This document shows positions 1 through 15,600 of a stretch of DNA of 35,133 bases, one piece after another (position 1 is the stretch's first letter; each line of letters begins with the position of its first letter). Below the pieces are notes generated by a model, which saw only the letters and a program-made list of their open reading frames with translations, had not been told where the DNA came from and did no database searches. The DNA lies in contig CAJNOQ010001165.1 of assembly GCA_905250885.1 (NCBI GenBank), positions 1 through 35,133 on the forward strand, written 5' to 3'. The stretch is from Didymodactylos carnosus. Its lineage: Eukaryota; Rotifera; Eurotatoria; Philodinida; Philodinidae. A program made the translations under genes and the position numbers.

Positions 1-266
1 ATTATTCCAATGGATAAGCTATCATAGCGGTTTCACATTACATAGGATATTAATTTGAATATATTTTATGGACTAAATTAAATTTAAATTTAATGATGAT
101 AACTAGAGACGGACAGTTTTTATAAAATCTTCTGTTTATGGCTTACATAAGCATCTCCTCTATCGAATGAATTTTAAAATGAAATTTAATTTAGTCCATA
201 AAATATATTCAAATTAATATCCTATGTAATGTGAAACCGCTATGATAGCTTATCCATTGGAATAAT
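1..266. repeat. Perfect inverted repeat (85-bp arms, 96-bp spacer)
   Basis: Bases 1-85 are the exact reverse complement of bases 182-266, so the segment would fold into a long hairpin. The left arm starts at the first base of the window, so the true outer end cannot be seen and the repeat may extend leftwards. Perfect arm identity suggests a young foldback/MITE-type element, or a palindromic artefact if this is a contig end. No coding sequence lies in it and target-site duplications cannot be assessed. Confidence 0.9.
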
Positions 267-804
267 TAGCTAATCTTCACATATGTGATAGAGTTCAGGA
301 TTCTGAAGAACTTTGTCACTTGGTATAATACTAAATTCAGCTTTTGAGAGATGGTAGACGTTTGTCTCTGAGAATCTTGTGTATTTCAATGGAGTGTCTC
401 TATTTATCCCAAAGAAATTACACGAGTACCCATACAGGGTAAATACTTTGTTAGAGCTCTTTGCATTTTTGATCTGGCTCAAAACTGGTCGGAGATTTTC
501 AAAAGATTTTTACATGTGCGTGTAGGAAAATGTTCGATCTACCACTTTGTTCAATAGCAACTTTTTCCGATCAAAAACGGCCAAGAAATAGCAAAAAAAG
601 AGAACGAAAATTTCAAAGAGTGTCTCTGATTACCCCGAAGTACTCTATTGCTATTATAACTGGACATCAGTAGCGTGTTCAAATCTTGAACATAAATTAT
701 TTTATTAAATGATAACACAAAAACTCAATCTTGAATATCCTTATAAGAACTAGTCGACCCATTTATTAACAGAACTATCGTAGTTCTTAGTGGAGTCAGC
801 TTCT
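267..804. other. Intergenic, no supported gene
   Basis: A minus-strand open frame (270-482) has no ATG and no recognisable similarity, so it is not called. Two segments, about 388-417 and 614-642, are similar to each other around the shared word GAGTGTCTCT, which hints at an old small duplication. Nothing else is supported. Confidence 0.5.
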
Positions 805-1376
805 GTTAAAATTTGACCGAACAGCAGTATACCCATGAAAAAAGGTTAATAAAATAGAACGGTCAAAGACGGTTCAAATTTGAATCGCGTCCTGAAGGAC
901 ACTTAGCGTTCTTCTAGAACATATTCTGAAGGCACTTTTCGCTAAAAAACGCGTTCCCACAGTCATAGAACGCGATCACCAAAGCATGCGTTCGAACGCG
1001 TCCTCTAAGAAACGGGCCTTATAGATTAGGAACATGTTTAATGAGATGTTCGTCTTGAGAAGCAACGGTTCCTTTTTAATAGGAATGCATTGCACAAAAA
1101 AGAAAGCAATGCGTTAGAACGCGTTCCTACTAAAAAGGAAACGTTGCTTGTCAAGAACACGACGAGCACGTTCCCATTAAACGCGTTCCTAATCAATAAG
1201 ACTCGTTCGAACGTATTCTATGACTGTGAGAACGCGTTTTTTTTGCAACTTGTGCCCTCAGAACGCGTTCTAAAAGGAAGTGTCCTTCTGGGTGAGTTTT
1301 ATTCTTTTAAAAAAGGCGTTTTTGACCGTTCTATTTTATTCACTTTTTTCCATGGGTAGTAGCGATAGATTTTAAC
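805..1376. repeat. Large imperfect palindromic foldback element rich in GAACGCGTTC
   Basis: The left half (about 805-1090) and right half (about 1100-1376) are imperfect reverse complements along their whole length. The outer words GTTAAAAT (805-812) and ATTTTAAC (1369-1376) pair. Further in, ACCCATG pairs with CATGGGT and AATAAAATAGAACGGTCAAA with its complement. The centre lies near ATGCATTGCAC...GCAATGCGT at about 1085-1112. Both arms repeat the self-complementary word GAACGCGTTC and decayed forms of it. This is what a foldback/MITE-type transposon looks like. The 89-residue open frame at 1090-1359 is simply one arm read as protein. Confidence 0.8.
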
Positions 1377-2580
1377 GACAGGGGCCCATTGCATACGCTC
1401 GTGCAGTAAAACTAACAGCCTTCATTTCGTTATTTATATACGTATGGCTTTTGTACATTTATATATCTGGAATTACTCATGCAGTACATTTAAAAGTTTT
1501 TGTTTATCGATTCAATTTAATCTCTTGACTGTTATCTTATTACTTTTAGAATTAAATTCATCAATAATTACATCTGGTTGATAAGTAGCCACTAATAGCA
1601 TTAACCTATTTTTTTCACATATTTCAATGTGAAATATTTTCCGATCGTCAAATCGACTTTCGTAAAAATAAATAACAATAGCAATAACAATACTTTGAAT
1701 ATGATTATTAGATGTACACCATTGTATTGAACATTTTGCATAAATATTAATAATATGGAAAAATCTATATATTTCATTAGTTTCGATCGAACAAAAATAT
1801 CATTTATTAGATAAGCATCACTTTCAATTTATTCACTAGTAGACAAATATATCTATGTAACTTAAAGATGTATATGTACAAGTATAATTTTGTAAACAAG
1901 CAAATAGTATGTTTGATATCTTTGAACATTATATGTTAAAACGTTTTAATCTCAGTTGTTTTGACACCGACAACAGAATCGAGTGTTAGAAGAAAATAAT
2001 GAACGTTTTCATTATCTACACAGGAGATGATGGATATGTCTAATACCAGACAGCAATGTGCACATCATATTGTCTTAAAAAAACAAAAATTATGTATTCT
2101 TTGTGTATAACAAAATTAGATAAAACTTATTTGTTGCTTTACAAGAAATAAATAGAAATTTAATCTCAAAATCCAATAAAATTAATATCTTTCATAATTT
2201 AACTTGTAAACGAAAGATCTCGCTGATAGCACAGATGTGTAGCGCTTATAGTCTAACGAATGAATAATCTCTTTTTTGCTACATATTTGTGAATTAAAGT
2301 TATCAAACAATGTTAACTAACGTATAGTCTTTTGATAACACATCTTTTTTTTACAAAGATCGATATATTAACTAGTGATCGTAGATAATATTTTTAAAGC
2401 ATATATCCTGCTTGATTTTCTCTTACTAACGAGAAAGATCGTACCGGATGTTTTTTTAAATTTATTTCTTCTACAACAAATTTTATAGATTTAAAATATG
2501 AAATGCAAAAGCAACAAAAAAACTAAACAAATTGTATTTTTATCTCACTGACAGTACACACGAAAAGAAAGACTCTTATA
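1377..2580. other. Intergenic, AT-rich, no feature seen
   Basis: This is about 1.2 kb of low-G+C sequence with stops in all frames. It lies downstream of the minus-strand TACO1-like gene, so its right end should contain that gene's 3' UTR. I see no clear polyadenylation signal, RNA gene or repeat in it. Confidence 0.5.
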
Positions 2581-3623
2581 TTAAGTGGCATTCGTATGAA
2601 CACCTTGAACTTCCTCATGTTCTTCAAAAGTTTTAATGACTTCTTGAAGTAATGCTCGACACGTATCATCTATAGCCACAAATGCTTTTGGAATAAATTC
2701 AGCTCCATCTGATACCACATTATATCCACGTTCGGTTAATGATGTTTTCATTTGTGTCGAAAATGTTGGTGGTCCTAAAAATTTCCATGCTTCATTCATA
2801 TTGTCATCGTACCCTGTGGTCACTTCTTCAGCATTAATTTCAATCGCTAATTCTGTTGCCTTTTCTTCATCAAATATTGATTTATCCACACATGCATATC
2901 CACGATGATCAAAATATTCCATTAATGGTCCTGATGTACTCACTTTCATAATACTAAAAGTACAACAAAACAGATCTTTAAAAAAACATAGTAATCAAAA
3001 ATGAATTATACCCGAGTTTTGCTGCCACTTTATTCAACTGATTTAATGTTCTTTTCGGATTATCAGTGATTGCTTCAATGATACAGTAGACTCTTCCTGG
3101 ACCAAGAAATTCAAATGTACTTGGTTTTGCATTCTCTTTTTGTGATACTGCTCGTTTTATTGATCGTTCCATTGTTTCTTTTGTCATATTACTTCTTCGG
3201 CATTCTTCTAAAACGTTTCTTAACATAGGATTATAATCTGGATTGGTCTGACCATTTTGTGCTAAAAGTAATATGCTAATTGTTGCAAGAAAATAAACAA
3301 CGGTAAATAAATAATAAACATACAGCGAATAGCAACACCAATTTTATACGATAATTTTCCAATAAGTTTTGATTTTGCTTGATCATTTGCTGCTTTTGTT
3401 TTTGCTATATTTTGCCAATGAGCGTGTCCTGCATTTCGTCGAATTTCATCTTTAAAACCATATAGAAAAAATTGATTTATTATCAAACAACATGGTGTGG
3501 AAAATTTTACCTACACTGAGTGAAAACGTTACCAACTACAGGACACAAACATCTTGAAAATATCGCGGATGATGAATAGGATGAAGTTGTGATGCGTGTC
3601 AGTGGTTTGATAAAAACGCTCAT
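2581..3623 (-). CDS. TACO1: TACO1 / YebC-family mitochondrial translational activator
   Basis: Four exons, complement(join(2581-2953, 3012-3261, 3324-3449, 3515-3623)), give 285 residues, close to vertebrate TACO1 (just under 300). All three introns are GT-AG and 58-65 bp, and the phases are consistent. Exon 1 encodes an N-terminus rich in Ser, Thr and Arg with no acidic residues, as expected of a mitochondrial presequence. The YebC core follows: RRNAGHAHWQNIAKTK, then NPMLRNVLEECRRSNMTKET, then the C-terminal EFIPKAFVAI region. In mammals this protein binds the COX1 mRNA in the matrix and supports cytochrome c oxidase synthesis. The start was chosen because only this upstream ATG supplies a presequence in phase; the exon 1 donor (GTAGGT) is the least certain join. 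Bacterial-type YebC is the alternative family name, but the introns and presequence argue for the nuclear mitochondrial gene. Confidence 0.9.
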
Positions 3624-5222
3624 GGCTTGTGATTTAATCACAACATATAGAGATATTCTGAAATAAAGTAAACACAAAGTATTTTATCCCTTTTTATTTC
3701 ACTTTATTTTATAAATTCTAACAGAATCAATATAAAACAACATCAGATGCAAGACTTTCAACCTATTCTTAGGTCATTATCACGCAACAATGAGAAAATT
3801 ATGAACATTTTTATAACTTCCTTTTCTTTTCTTTGTCTTTTTCTTTTGATGTAATTATCTATATACATATTGAAGCTAATATGTATACAGTAGTTCTTTA
3901 CTTTATCCTATCTTATCTTCTTCCTACTGCTTTACCGTCGGGTTTTAGTATTTTATCCCTTTAGATAACTACTGACAACAAACAGCGACAAGATTTGTCT
4001 TTGTTGTTGCGTATACTCACGTCGTGCACAATCTAGTTAGTGTATGCTGTGAAAGTTGAAGATTTTTCGGCCTAAAAAATAATTTATTAGATTGCTAAAT
4101 TGTTTATATTTTTCTTACTGTCTACTGTTCGTTCACCATTTGTTTGGACTACTGATTGTCCGTTAAAATTTCAGTCTCTTCACCCTAATTGAAAACAGTC
4201 AAGAACCATAATTTCGGTGGGTAGTAATCATTATATATTAATCAAAATTCAACGTTAACCATCGGCATTTGGCATCTTGTCATATTTCACTCAATGACAA
4301 ACACAACTCTTTTTTCTACTTGTACACAATGCTCACCACTTTTGTCTCTCATTTAAGTTGAACGTTTTTTATGATCTTTCTTTAAAACCAAATAGACTTA
4401 ATTGAAGACTTAAGAAGAGTCAAGAACATAGTTTTTGAAAGAATGCGACAAAATTGTTCCTAGTGAAAATGTTGATATCTGTTATTATCTGGAAGTGACA
4501 TGAACTCCAAATCAAAAAAAAAGATACATTTTTATTTGAATTTTTTTTCATATTTATTTTCTGTTACAGTTAATTAATAGAATAGAGATATATAACAACA
4601 ATAAAATAAAAACAACAATCTATACGAACGTATGTACGATCAGTGAATGATATATTTAGAGAGAGAGAGAGAGCGAAAACATCGACAAAGAAAAAAAAAG
4701 ACGGACGAACAAACAAAAAGCATTACCATGAATATCTCTTCTCTCACCATGAGAAACACCTGTGTGCTGAGAAAAAAATCGACAGAATAAAAGTAATTTT
4801 GAAGAATTAGTTAGACAGGTGTGTGCGTAGAAGAAAAAGCTTTTCTCTTATAAAAGCACAAATTCGAATGTTTCTCATGGAATGAAATTGCAAACATATC
4901 CACACACACAGACAAATAAATGATCTAGCAAAGACAAAAAGAAAAATGAGATAATGCACATTTTGAAAAAGAGATGATACTTAGCATTAGGAAAAAAAAA
5001 CCCCGGCTACACAGTCAGATGTCCTTTAATAATGTTAGACACAAAGATCATTTAGCTACATGGAAAAAATGTGGGATAACTGTCGGTTACAAACAGAACT
5101 TATTACGAACAGACAAAAAATGAAAAGAGAATCGCTAATAAATAGAAAAAAAATGGAAAAAAATCAAATTGTTGTAAAAAATGTTCTATTCAAACGAGCT
5201 ATGTTTGCGTATTTATTTTTTT
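3624..5222. other. Intergenic between TACO1 and clathrin light chain
   Basis: About 1.6 kb holding the 5' flank of TACO1 on the left and the 3' flank of the clathrin light chain gene on the right. I see no coding potential. The only low-complexity tract is a short GA microsatellite at 4659-4673. Confidence 0.5.
4659..4673. repeat. (GA)n microsatellite
   Basis: Seven and a half uninterrupted GA units in non-coding sequence. Confidence 0.9.
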
Positions 5223-6078
5223 TTATTTATTAATTGGTGTTTGTTTTAATTGTAATAATAATGATCGATAACGAGTAAGATCTTTTTGCGAACGAATATT
5301 TTTTGGATTAAATTCGCATAATGATGTTATTTTATCCCAATCATTAATACGTTTATCATTATTACCATTTGCCATTGTTGATGAGGATTCATTACCACTA
5401 TGGAATAATTCATCTTCCATTGTACGATTATTCATTCGATTTTGATTTTTTACACGTTCCATTTGTTCTAAACGATTTTTATACCAATCATCTAATTCTT
5501 TTTTGGCTTGTTCTTTCATTTCTTTTTTTTTTGTTTCTTCATCAGCATCTTTTTTAACAATACGCTGTTGAAATTCTTCACGCCATTTTTTTATTTTTTC
5601 CGGCTCATTTTGTTGCTCATCTAATTGAGATAATACTGAATAATTACCATGACCACTCATCATCGATGTTGAAGGTGTCTCTGATCGAGCGCTTGTATGA
5701 GACAATGGTGAAACGCTACCACCCATTGGTGAATGAGAACCTAAAAAGAGCTCACATACATTTAAAAGTAAAAATAAGTTTCTCTCTCTCTCAAAGCTGA
5801 AAAAGATTTCCTCGATCTTCCATTTTCTGATTTTTCGTCATTCTAAAAGAATACAACATAATCTTACCATTTGTTAGTAAACTATTTCGTCCAAAACCTG
5901 CATTCGTCTCTTCCGTCGTATTACTTCCTCCTACTTCAGTCACATTATCCATAAATGGACTATAAGTTTCATTTATATCATTATCAGCAGTTAAATCGCC
6001 CAGTTCACGTTTTTCTCGTTCAAGAAATTCCGCAGCTGGATCTTCTTCAAATGCGTTAAAATTATCATTATAAGACAT
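5223..6078 (-). CDS. CLTA: Clathrin light chain
   Basis: Two exons, complement(join(5223-5740, 5868-6078)), encode 242 residues; human light chains are 230-250. The N-terminus carries the conserved EEDPAAEFLEREKRELGDL block, the light-chain consensus region. The middle has a charged helical segment (PEKIKKWREEFQQRI and a long Lys/Glu-rich stretch) that binds the clathrin heavy chain. The C-terminus has LCEFNPKN and LLLQLKQTPINK, matching the family signature. The protein trims clathrin triskelia at the trans-Golgi network and plasma membrane. The 127-bp intron is phase 1 and joins NG to SHSP. The stop codon sits within AATAAATAAA on the coding strand, so stop and polyadenylation signal may overlap. 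The symbol is given for the family; vertebrate CLTA and CLTB arose by a later duplication. Confidence 0.95.
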
Positions 6079-8079
6079 CGTTGCTAATTGTTCTAGTTGA
6101 ATTTATTTATTTGATATAAATGATTCTATATTCCCACTGTTCTAATCTAAAACTCAGAATAAAAGGTAAACTTTAGAGAAGATTGTCTTTATATCAACCT
6201 AAGTAAGAAAATGACGTCATTATAAGTATGCTTTAAGACTAAGATTAATTTATTCACGAAAAGTAAAAGACTAGCGTGTAAAGAGAGATAAAACAGAATA
6301 AAAACAAATAAACAAAGTAACAGCACTGAGCTTGTTTTATAACTGTAAATGGGGTTAAGTTCTGCTATAAAGATATTGAGATAGAGCTATTTTGAATGAC
6401 GATAAAGAAGATGAATGAATAAGTAATTCTGGGAGTTTATTCCAGTCAGTAACTGTTTAATAAAAGAAGGAAGAAATGGTTTGTGAATAAAAACCATGGA
6501 CAAGAGATAGAATACAAACATATTTGGAATGATGATAACGTAACGAAGAATAATGATTCACAGTATAGAAAATGGAAAGAGGACTACGATGATGATAAAT
6601 TTTGAAAAACGGCACCATCCGAAAATATTTACGACGAAGTGACAGAATTCGAAGAGACAGGTGTGACACAAGTGAAGAGCTAGAAGAACGGTAGTCAAAA
6701 TTACGAGAGATAATATGAGAAGCAAGTTTTGTTTACAGAATCTAGAATAGAAAGAGAAAACGAACTATTATACAAGGTACAACAATAATCAAGTTTACAA
6801 AGAATAAAAGAGATATAAGTTCGACACCGAACCGCGGATGGAGCTAATACAAAGACAGGACTCAGTGCCCCCAAAAGTATGCGTTATTCTATTAAACTAG
6901 ATAATGAATAAAGAATGCCACTTATTCTTATTCCTACGGTATAATCACTTCTCTCGAATAATCAATATTGTTTTTTATATTCATATGGATCGCACTAAAC
7001 TCAACGTTGTATTTGCTTGTTTGTTTTTGCGTCGACCATGATTTTTCGAACTTATTTGTCATTAGCCAGCACGTCGACCAATGGTGGATATTATATTTAT
7101 TTATTGATCTTGGTCTGAGATTTGTTCTAATAGATGAAAATTTAATTTTTAAACTTGATAAATGATATCTCATAATATGGTTAACTTTTTTAAAGTATGA
7201 AAAAGTAATAACTACAATGTACTGACGTCATCACAGAACATTTGTCTTGGATGGATGACTCATTTCTATTTGGATCAAGATTTTCTCTAATCGGAATTAT
7301 AGTCGGATATTGGGTGTTAAACTATTACTAAACTGCCCCACTAATAATGGTCAGTGGAATACAGCTATTTTATGATCGAGGTTTCTGAAAATGAAGTCCT
7401 TTCTTGATCTATTTAGTCATCGATATACCAGAAATTCATTGTTCTAAACCATTATCCACATGTAGCGCATGTAGAAGAAAAAAAAGAACGAAAGTAGAAA
7501 AATTCTTAGTGCTTTCATTTCCCATAGGTATTGTTTAGACGTTGTTTGGGACATATGTGTCCCTGTGGCAGTGAAAGGGTTAAAGCATAAAAGATCTAAT
7601 ATGTTATTTTCATATTATGACACAAAAGATTTACCAATTAACTTCTCTTTTCGACAGAGTTTCATGATGTCGAACTAAGAGTACAGGTAAATTGGGACAT
7701 TGTAGTTACTATGTTGTAGCGTACTCAATTGCAATAGATTTAATCCCTTCAGAGACTAATGAATGAAATAATGTATAGTACCAAAACAACTATACAATTG
7801 AATAATGCATAGTCAAGTCCTCTTTTTTATTTTTCAAATAAAACGCAAATCTGCCACACAGCTATATAAAAATAATAAGACAATTTTTGGACAAGCAAAA
7901 TCTGGATCAGAAGAAAAGTACACACTTTCATTACAAATCTAATAAAACCCAATCAAAAACAAAATTCAGTCTAAATTTCATTCTATCATTGTTTGGTAGA
8001 TGCTTTTATTGGAACTTGTTGCATTGGCTTAGGGTTATCTACAATCTAGAAGATAAAAAAAAATCTAATTGTACATTCG
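6079..8079. other. Intergenic between clathrin light chain and OXCT1
   Basis: 2 kb with only short open frames on both strands (e.g. 6457-6669, 6934-7173, 7887-8153) that lack ATG-initiated conserved sequence and overlap one another; none is called. At 7567-7581 the string GGCAGTGAAAGGGTTAA resembles a solo piggyBac-like transposon end (TTAA plus CCCTTTCACTGCC), with no partner found nearby. The right end contains the OXCT1 3' UTR. Confidence 0.5.
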
Positions 8080-10780
<2,701 letters not shown>

Positions 10781-12679
10781 TGATCTAAAAAATTAAATTC
10801 CAATTTGAAATCATACATTCTTGTATTCTTAACTCTCTGTTTCTACCTATAGCATAAGCAACAGATCCTAATCTAAAACAAACTGACTTCGTCTTTAGTC
10901 AAATGATCCAGTTTCAATATCCTCAGAAAGAAAGCGATTGAGACAGTCTCTACCTAAACAACAATAAAAAACAAAAAATAGATTAGATAATACTATGTGC
11001 ATTAAAATCAATAAGTAGTTAAATATATAGTTAAATTGAAGAAAAAGAGTAAACAGAATGAGAGCACTCTGATCTTAATATTTTAAACAAAAAATAGAAA
11101 GAAAGAGAAAAAGAGTGTATGAATGTCCAAAATCGATAAGACATTATTCGTAAATCATCTGAACAATTTTTTTAAACTCTTCCTTCAGACGACGAGATTA
11201 TTTATTAACCTCTTCCTCCCTCAATATGTAGCGGCATTTGTATTCAATTTGCTCTAGTGAAAATTTTTATTTTTCAATAGAAAGCAACGATTTTTTATTC
11301 TTTTACCAGTTTATCATACGAAATGAGAAAAATCAGATATTTCAACTTGAATTCATCTCTCAGTTATTTACATTATTAGACGAAGTATTTCATATAGCAT
11401 CGAAAAGAGAGAGGATTATAACAGAAGAAAATACTGAATGAGTTCTAATAGAATACCCGTTTGGATACTTGTAAAACTTCCAGTAAATTTACCGATCGCG
11501 TATTTATGCGATTAATTGCCACATTAAATATACCAAAAAAATTGTACTCGATTATAGAAAGTAATTACCCAATCACCTAAATACTAAGATCACTTCACAA
11601 AAGTATTCGTTCTTGTACCTATTAGGTACATTCACATGATCATTCCACAGACATGCGTCCGCATCTCTCTAGCTCGATAATTTGTTCACTTCTTTTCGCC
11701 ATAAAGGTAATCATATGATTTATGGTTGATGTCTAAGTGGTTGTGTAAACACAAAACTAAACTCAAATTTAAAATAAAGAAGAGAATTTTTGTATGAATA
11801 AAATTTACAATTTGACGATAGAATATAAAATTGAAAAACATATTTCAACTTTTTCTACATTCAACGTACTCTCTACATACTTTGGAAAAACGGTAGTGAT
11901 GATCTACTAGAGTACTAATTGCTAAATAGATTTTGACGGAAATTATTTTGAAAACAATGAAATTTTGTTTGTAGCTCGATATCATTGTTGTTCGATATCG
12001 CTGTCATTTTTTACTATTCGTTCAGACAATTCTCCTATAAAAATCTGAAAGCTTCATCTTTCAAATAAGAATATACAATAAATTCAATGTTGAATTGTCG
12101 TTTAATATTCAAAATTCAAAAAACGTTTCCATTGTATTTTATTTTTAGTTAATATAAGTAAATCAAATATAGTACAGTCTGTCTGTATGTGATATATATA
12201 CAACAACAAAAAAAAATAAATAAAATCTATAGGAAAGAGAAGTGAACGTTTGAAATTCATCATAACATATATATTTTAAATAAATGATGACAAAAAAAAA
12301 CTTTAGTTCTACAATAAAATCAAAAGTGAAAAGAGAAGAAAATAACAACAATTGAATCACATATTTTATGTAATTATACTACGTTGAGAAAAATATAGAA
12401 ATAAAAGCATCAACAAACGAGAGAGAGAGATATTTGCCTAAAACTGGATATCGAAACAAATAAATAACAAATTGAGAAATAAAGCAACAAATAAAACTGT
12501 GTAATCACTGTGATGTATATAGAAAAAATTAGAGAATGGCGAAACGTGCTTGCACAATTTTTAATAAAAAAAAAAACGAGAGATCTTTGGAAAATATCAG
12601 CCGAAACTAGCCAACATGTGTTTAATTGGAATATACGGAGGAATGTGTCGAAAAAAAAATTAAAAAATAATTTATTATT
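10781..12679. other. Intergenic between OXCT1 and the BIG ARF-GEF
   Basis: About 1.9 kb of AT-rich sequence with the OXCT1 promoter/5' flank at its left and the BIG 3' flank at its right. A short GAGAGAGAGA tract occurs at 12419-12429. On the coding strand AATAAA occurs right after the BIG stop codon (plus-strand TTTATT near 12671). I see no other gene. Confidence 0.5.
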
Positions 12680-15600
12680 TCACGCTGTTGGTAATGATAG
12701 TGATAATGATGTGTCATTGATATTGAAGATATTTCCAACACGTAAAAAAAATTCACGAATCATATAGCGTAGTTCTGGTTTCAAATCAAATACAACTACT
12801 TCAGTTACAATTGAATAGATATCGGATGCATAAAATTTGAACTAAAAGAAGAATAAAGCAAGATTTGTACATAATTTGAAAAAAACTGTTTTTCGACAGT
12901 ACAACAAACAACAATAAAAATACACATACAACAAGACTACTTACTCTCTCGTCATCAAGTTTTAATAATTTCGAATAAAGTAGAATGAGTACATTTGTCC
13001 ACGCATCACGGTGACTTTCTGATTGTAATGTTAAATAATATTCGATACTATCACGTGTAAGTCTAAAGTATAGATGAATATTGTTATTTTGTTTTCTCTA
13101 TTTATTTTACATTATATGTGTACCTAATAATTCTTCGTCGAAGTGTATCCCAACATTCACGTCGAGATGAATCATTATATAAACGAAATAGTATACGAAA
13201 TGCACACGCTATACTATGTGTTTCTTGTAAGAGTAAATTTGGTTTAGCTTTACCACGATAACCTATTTATATAGAAAAATATGATTAATAAAATAAAATA
13301 AAAAAGAAAAACAATTGATAGTTAAAATAAAAATAACTAACCAGCTTTCCATAGTAAATTCCGCTGTTCATGGTTTGAATTAAAGGTACGAGCAAACATA
13401 TGTGATTCAACAAGACAATCAACTAATAATAATAATTGATCAACATTCATGCATTGATACATTCCTTGATCATCACGTGGTTCATCGGGCAATACAAATT
13501 GGCTACGATGACCTGGTGCACAAGAAGCCAATGCCTATAAATAGAAATCTACAGTATAATAATAGGAGTTAAGTTAGATTACAAAGTAAGAATTGCTGCC
13601 CTATTCAACTACAATCTATTTTCATTTCTAATAAATAATAATCATCCAGTTACCAGATTCAAACTCAAAACAAATAGAAACATACAGAAGAATATAGACA
13701 AATGATAATGATTATTAACAAGTCTTTTATTTTATTTTTTATTCGATCTATAAATTGCAAACAAATCACAGTGGTACAAGATATTTATTATGCTTATGAA
13801 TACCTTAGATTTGAACCACGTTAACTTCTAGAAGATAAATTTGTTGTTCATAACAGTATTACCAAAACTTTTTATCAAGAAAAATGAATTTAGTAGACAA
13901 ATGATTATGCAAACCTGTGCGACAGCTATATTTTGTAAATCTTCTTTTTTACTTGTTGATGGATAAAATACAATATTGTCTATAGCTTGAATTAATTCTA
14001 ATTGTACAACACATTTAATTGTTAATATTTGAAATAGACGATAATCTGAACCTGCTCCTGAAACAAAAAAAATAAATAGATTTTTAGCATCGATTTTCTC
14101 TTAAAATAATAAAAATACAAACTTGTTCTTTCACCACTGCCACCCGGTGAATAACGTTGTCTTAATTCTTGTTCACCACCTTCAGTTGATACTGAACTAT
14201 TTAAACTAGCAACACTACCAGCACGTTGTAAGCGATTATGTTGACTAGACGCTGATTCAACGGCTGCATAATCAAACGAACTATTTGTACGATCGAGCAA
14301 CTAAAAAATATGAAAATGTTCACACTACATTATCAATGAATCTATATAGAATTACTTACACTTGTTTCAATAATAGTGGCCATTGTTGACGGATCTGTGT
14401 CAGGTCGCCATGTCATCAGTCTATAAAATAGAAAATAATTTTCATTTGGAAAAAAATAAAATGTTTAGATATTAGAAAATGAAAAACTTACACTTCAGGC
14501 AATGTTGAACGAAATATTTCCAATATACACGCGCATGTTCGTTCCCAAATTTTTGGTGTAAAACGTTGACCACATGAAATAACAAAATTTTCTAGACAAT
14601 TTGTTCCAGATTTTGCTAATTGTTCATTATCTAAAGTCGACAAAAAAAAATGTTGTTCAATATAAATGATCATTTTTTAATATTCTTATTCCAATACCTC
14701 GATTAACACACCATTTCAACTGTGAATAAAGATCTTCGATTAATGAACCAGCCATATCGTCAAAAAATTGTGTAAAAACATCAACAATGGCATACAATGC
14801 GTGATTACAAGTAGTTGTCATCCATTCAATTTTCTATCAATATCAATAAAAGTTAGTTAAATAATTCATTATATGTTAGAATATTTAACTCTCACCTCAA
14901 TTTGGGTATCCGGTAACTTCATATTATCAAATATTCGAAATACAACATTAAACAATTCTCTCCACCAATTTTGAGTAAAACTTTCACCATAATTTTTCAT
15001 TATTTCAAACATAACTGTCAAAGCTCTAGATGAAAAAAAGAAAGATATTAACTATTCTTTCATTAGATTCTTTTTCTCATTTAAATGTATACGTATTCAT
15101 ACCTTGTTCTTACATCAAGTTTACATCGATTTATAATACACGACAATTCAAATAGTACAGGAAACCATCCTTTAACCCAGACACGATCTTCTTCTGAAAC
15201 ATTGATTAAATCTTCTCCGGCATGTTCACGAAACATCTAAATAGAAAACAATATCATAGATGTTTTGATCAAACAGACTATGTTAAAACTAACGTGAGGT
15301 TTTTCAGCTACAAATTTTGCACATTGTCGAATCAAACGTATTGCTTCCATTGATGTATCAGGAAACGATGCATTACAAGCAAATTCCGATAAACATTTAA
15401 CAGCATCTTGAAAACTATCAAGAATTGATGAAAAGTGACGATCAAATACGGTACCTAAACGAGTAGATAATTAAATGTTTTGATGAAAATTAATAAAAAT
15501 TTCTTTGAAACCTACATATAATTTGTGTACAAGTTTGAAATGCTAGTTCTACAATACTCGCATCAGTATCAGCAGCCGCCATTTGAAATACGCTAAATAT

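Noticed and set aside
270..482. 70-residue minus-strand open frame
   Set aside because: It begins at TTG, not ATG, has no recognised similarity, and no splice partners were found.
1090..1359. 89-residue plus-strand open frame
   Set aside because: It lies wholly in the right arm of the palindromic element; its repeated NA(F)/ERV-like words come from the repeated GAACGCGTTC motif.
5369..5557. Plus-strand open frame opposite clathrin light chain
   Set aside because: Antisense shadow of the Lys/Glu-rich coiled-coil coding exon, which reads as Phe/Leu/His-rich in reverse.
5741..5867. Possible extra small exon in the clathrin light chain intron (after TTCTTTTAG at about 5845)
   Set aside because: It would require a 24-bp intron and its reading soon reaches a stop; the single 127-bp intron gives a clean phase join.
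12510..12767. Plus-strand 85-residue frame
   Set aside because: Overlaps the last BIG exon in antisense; low-complexity Lys/Asn-rich and without family support.
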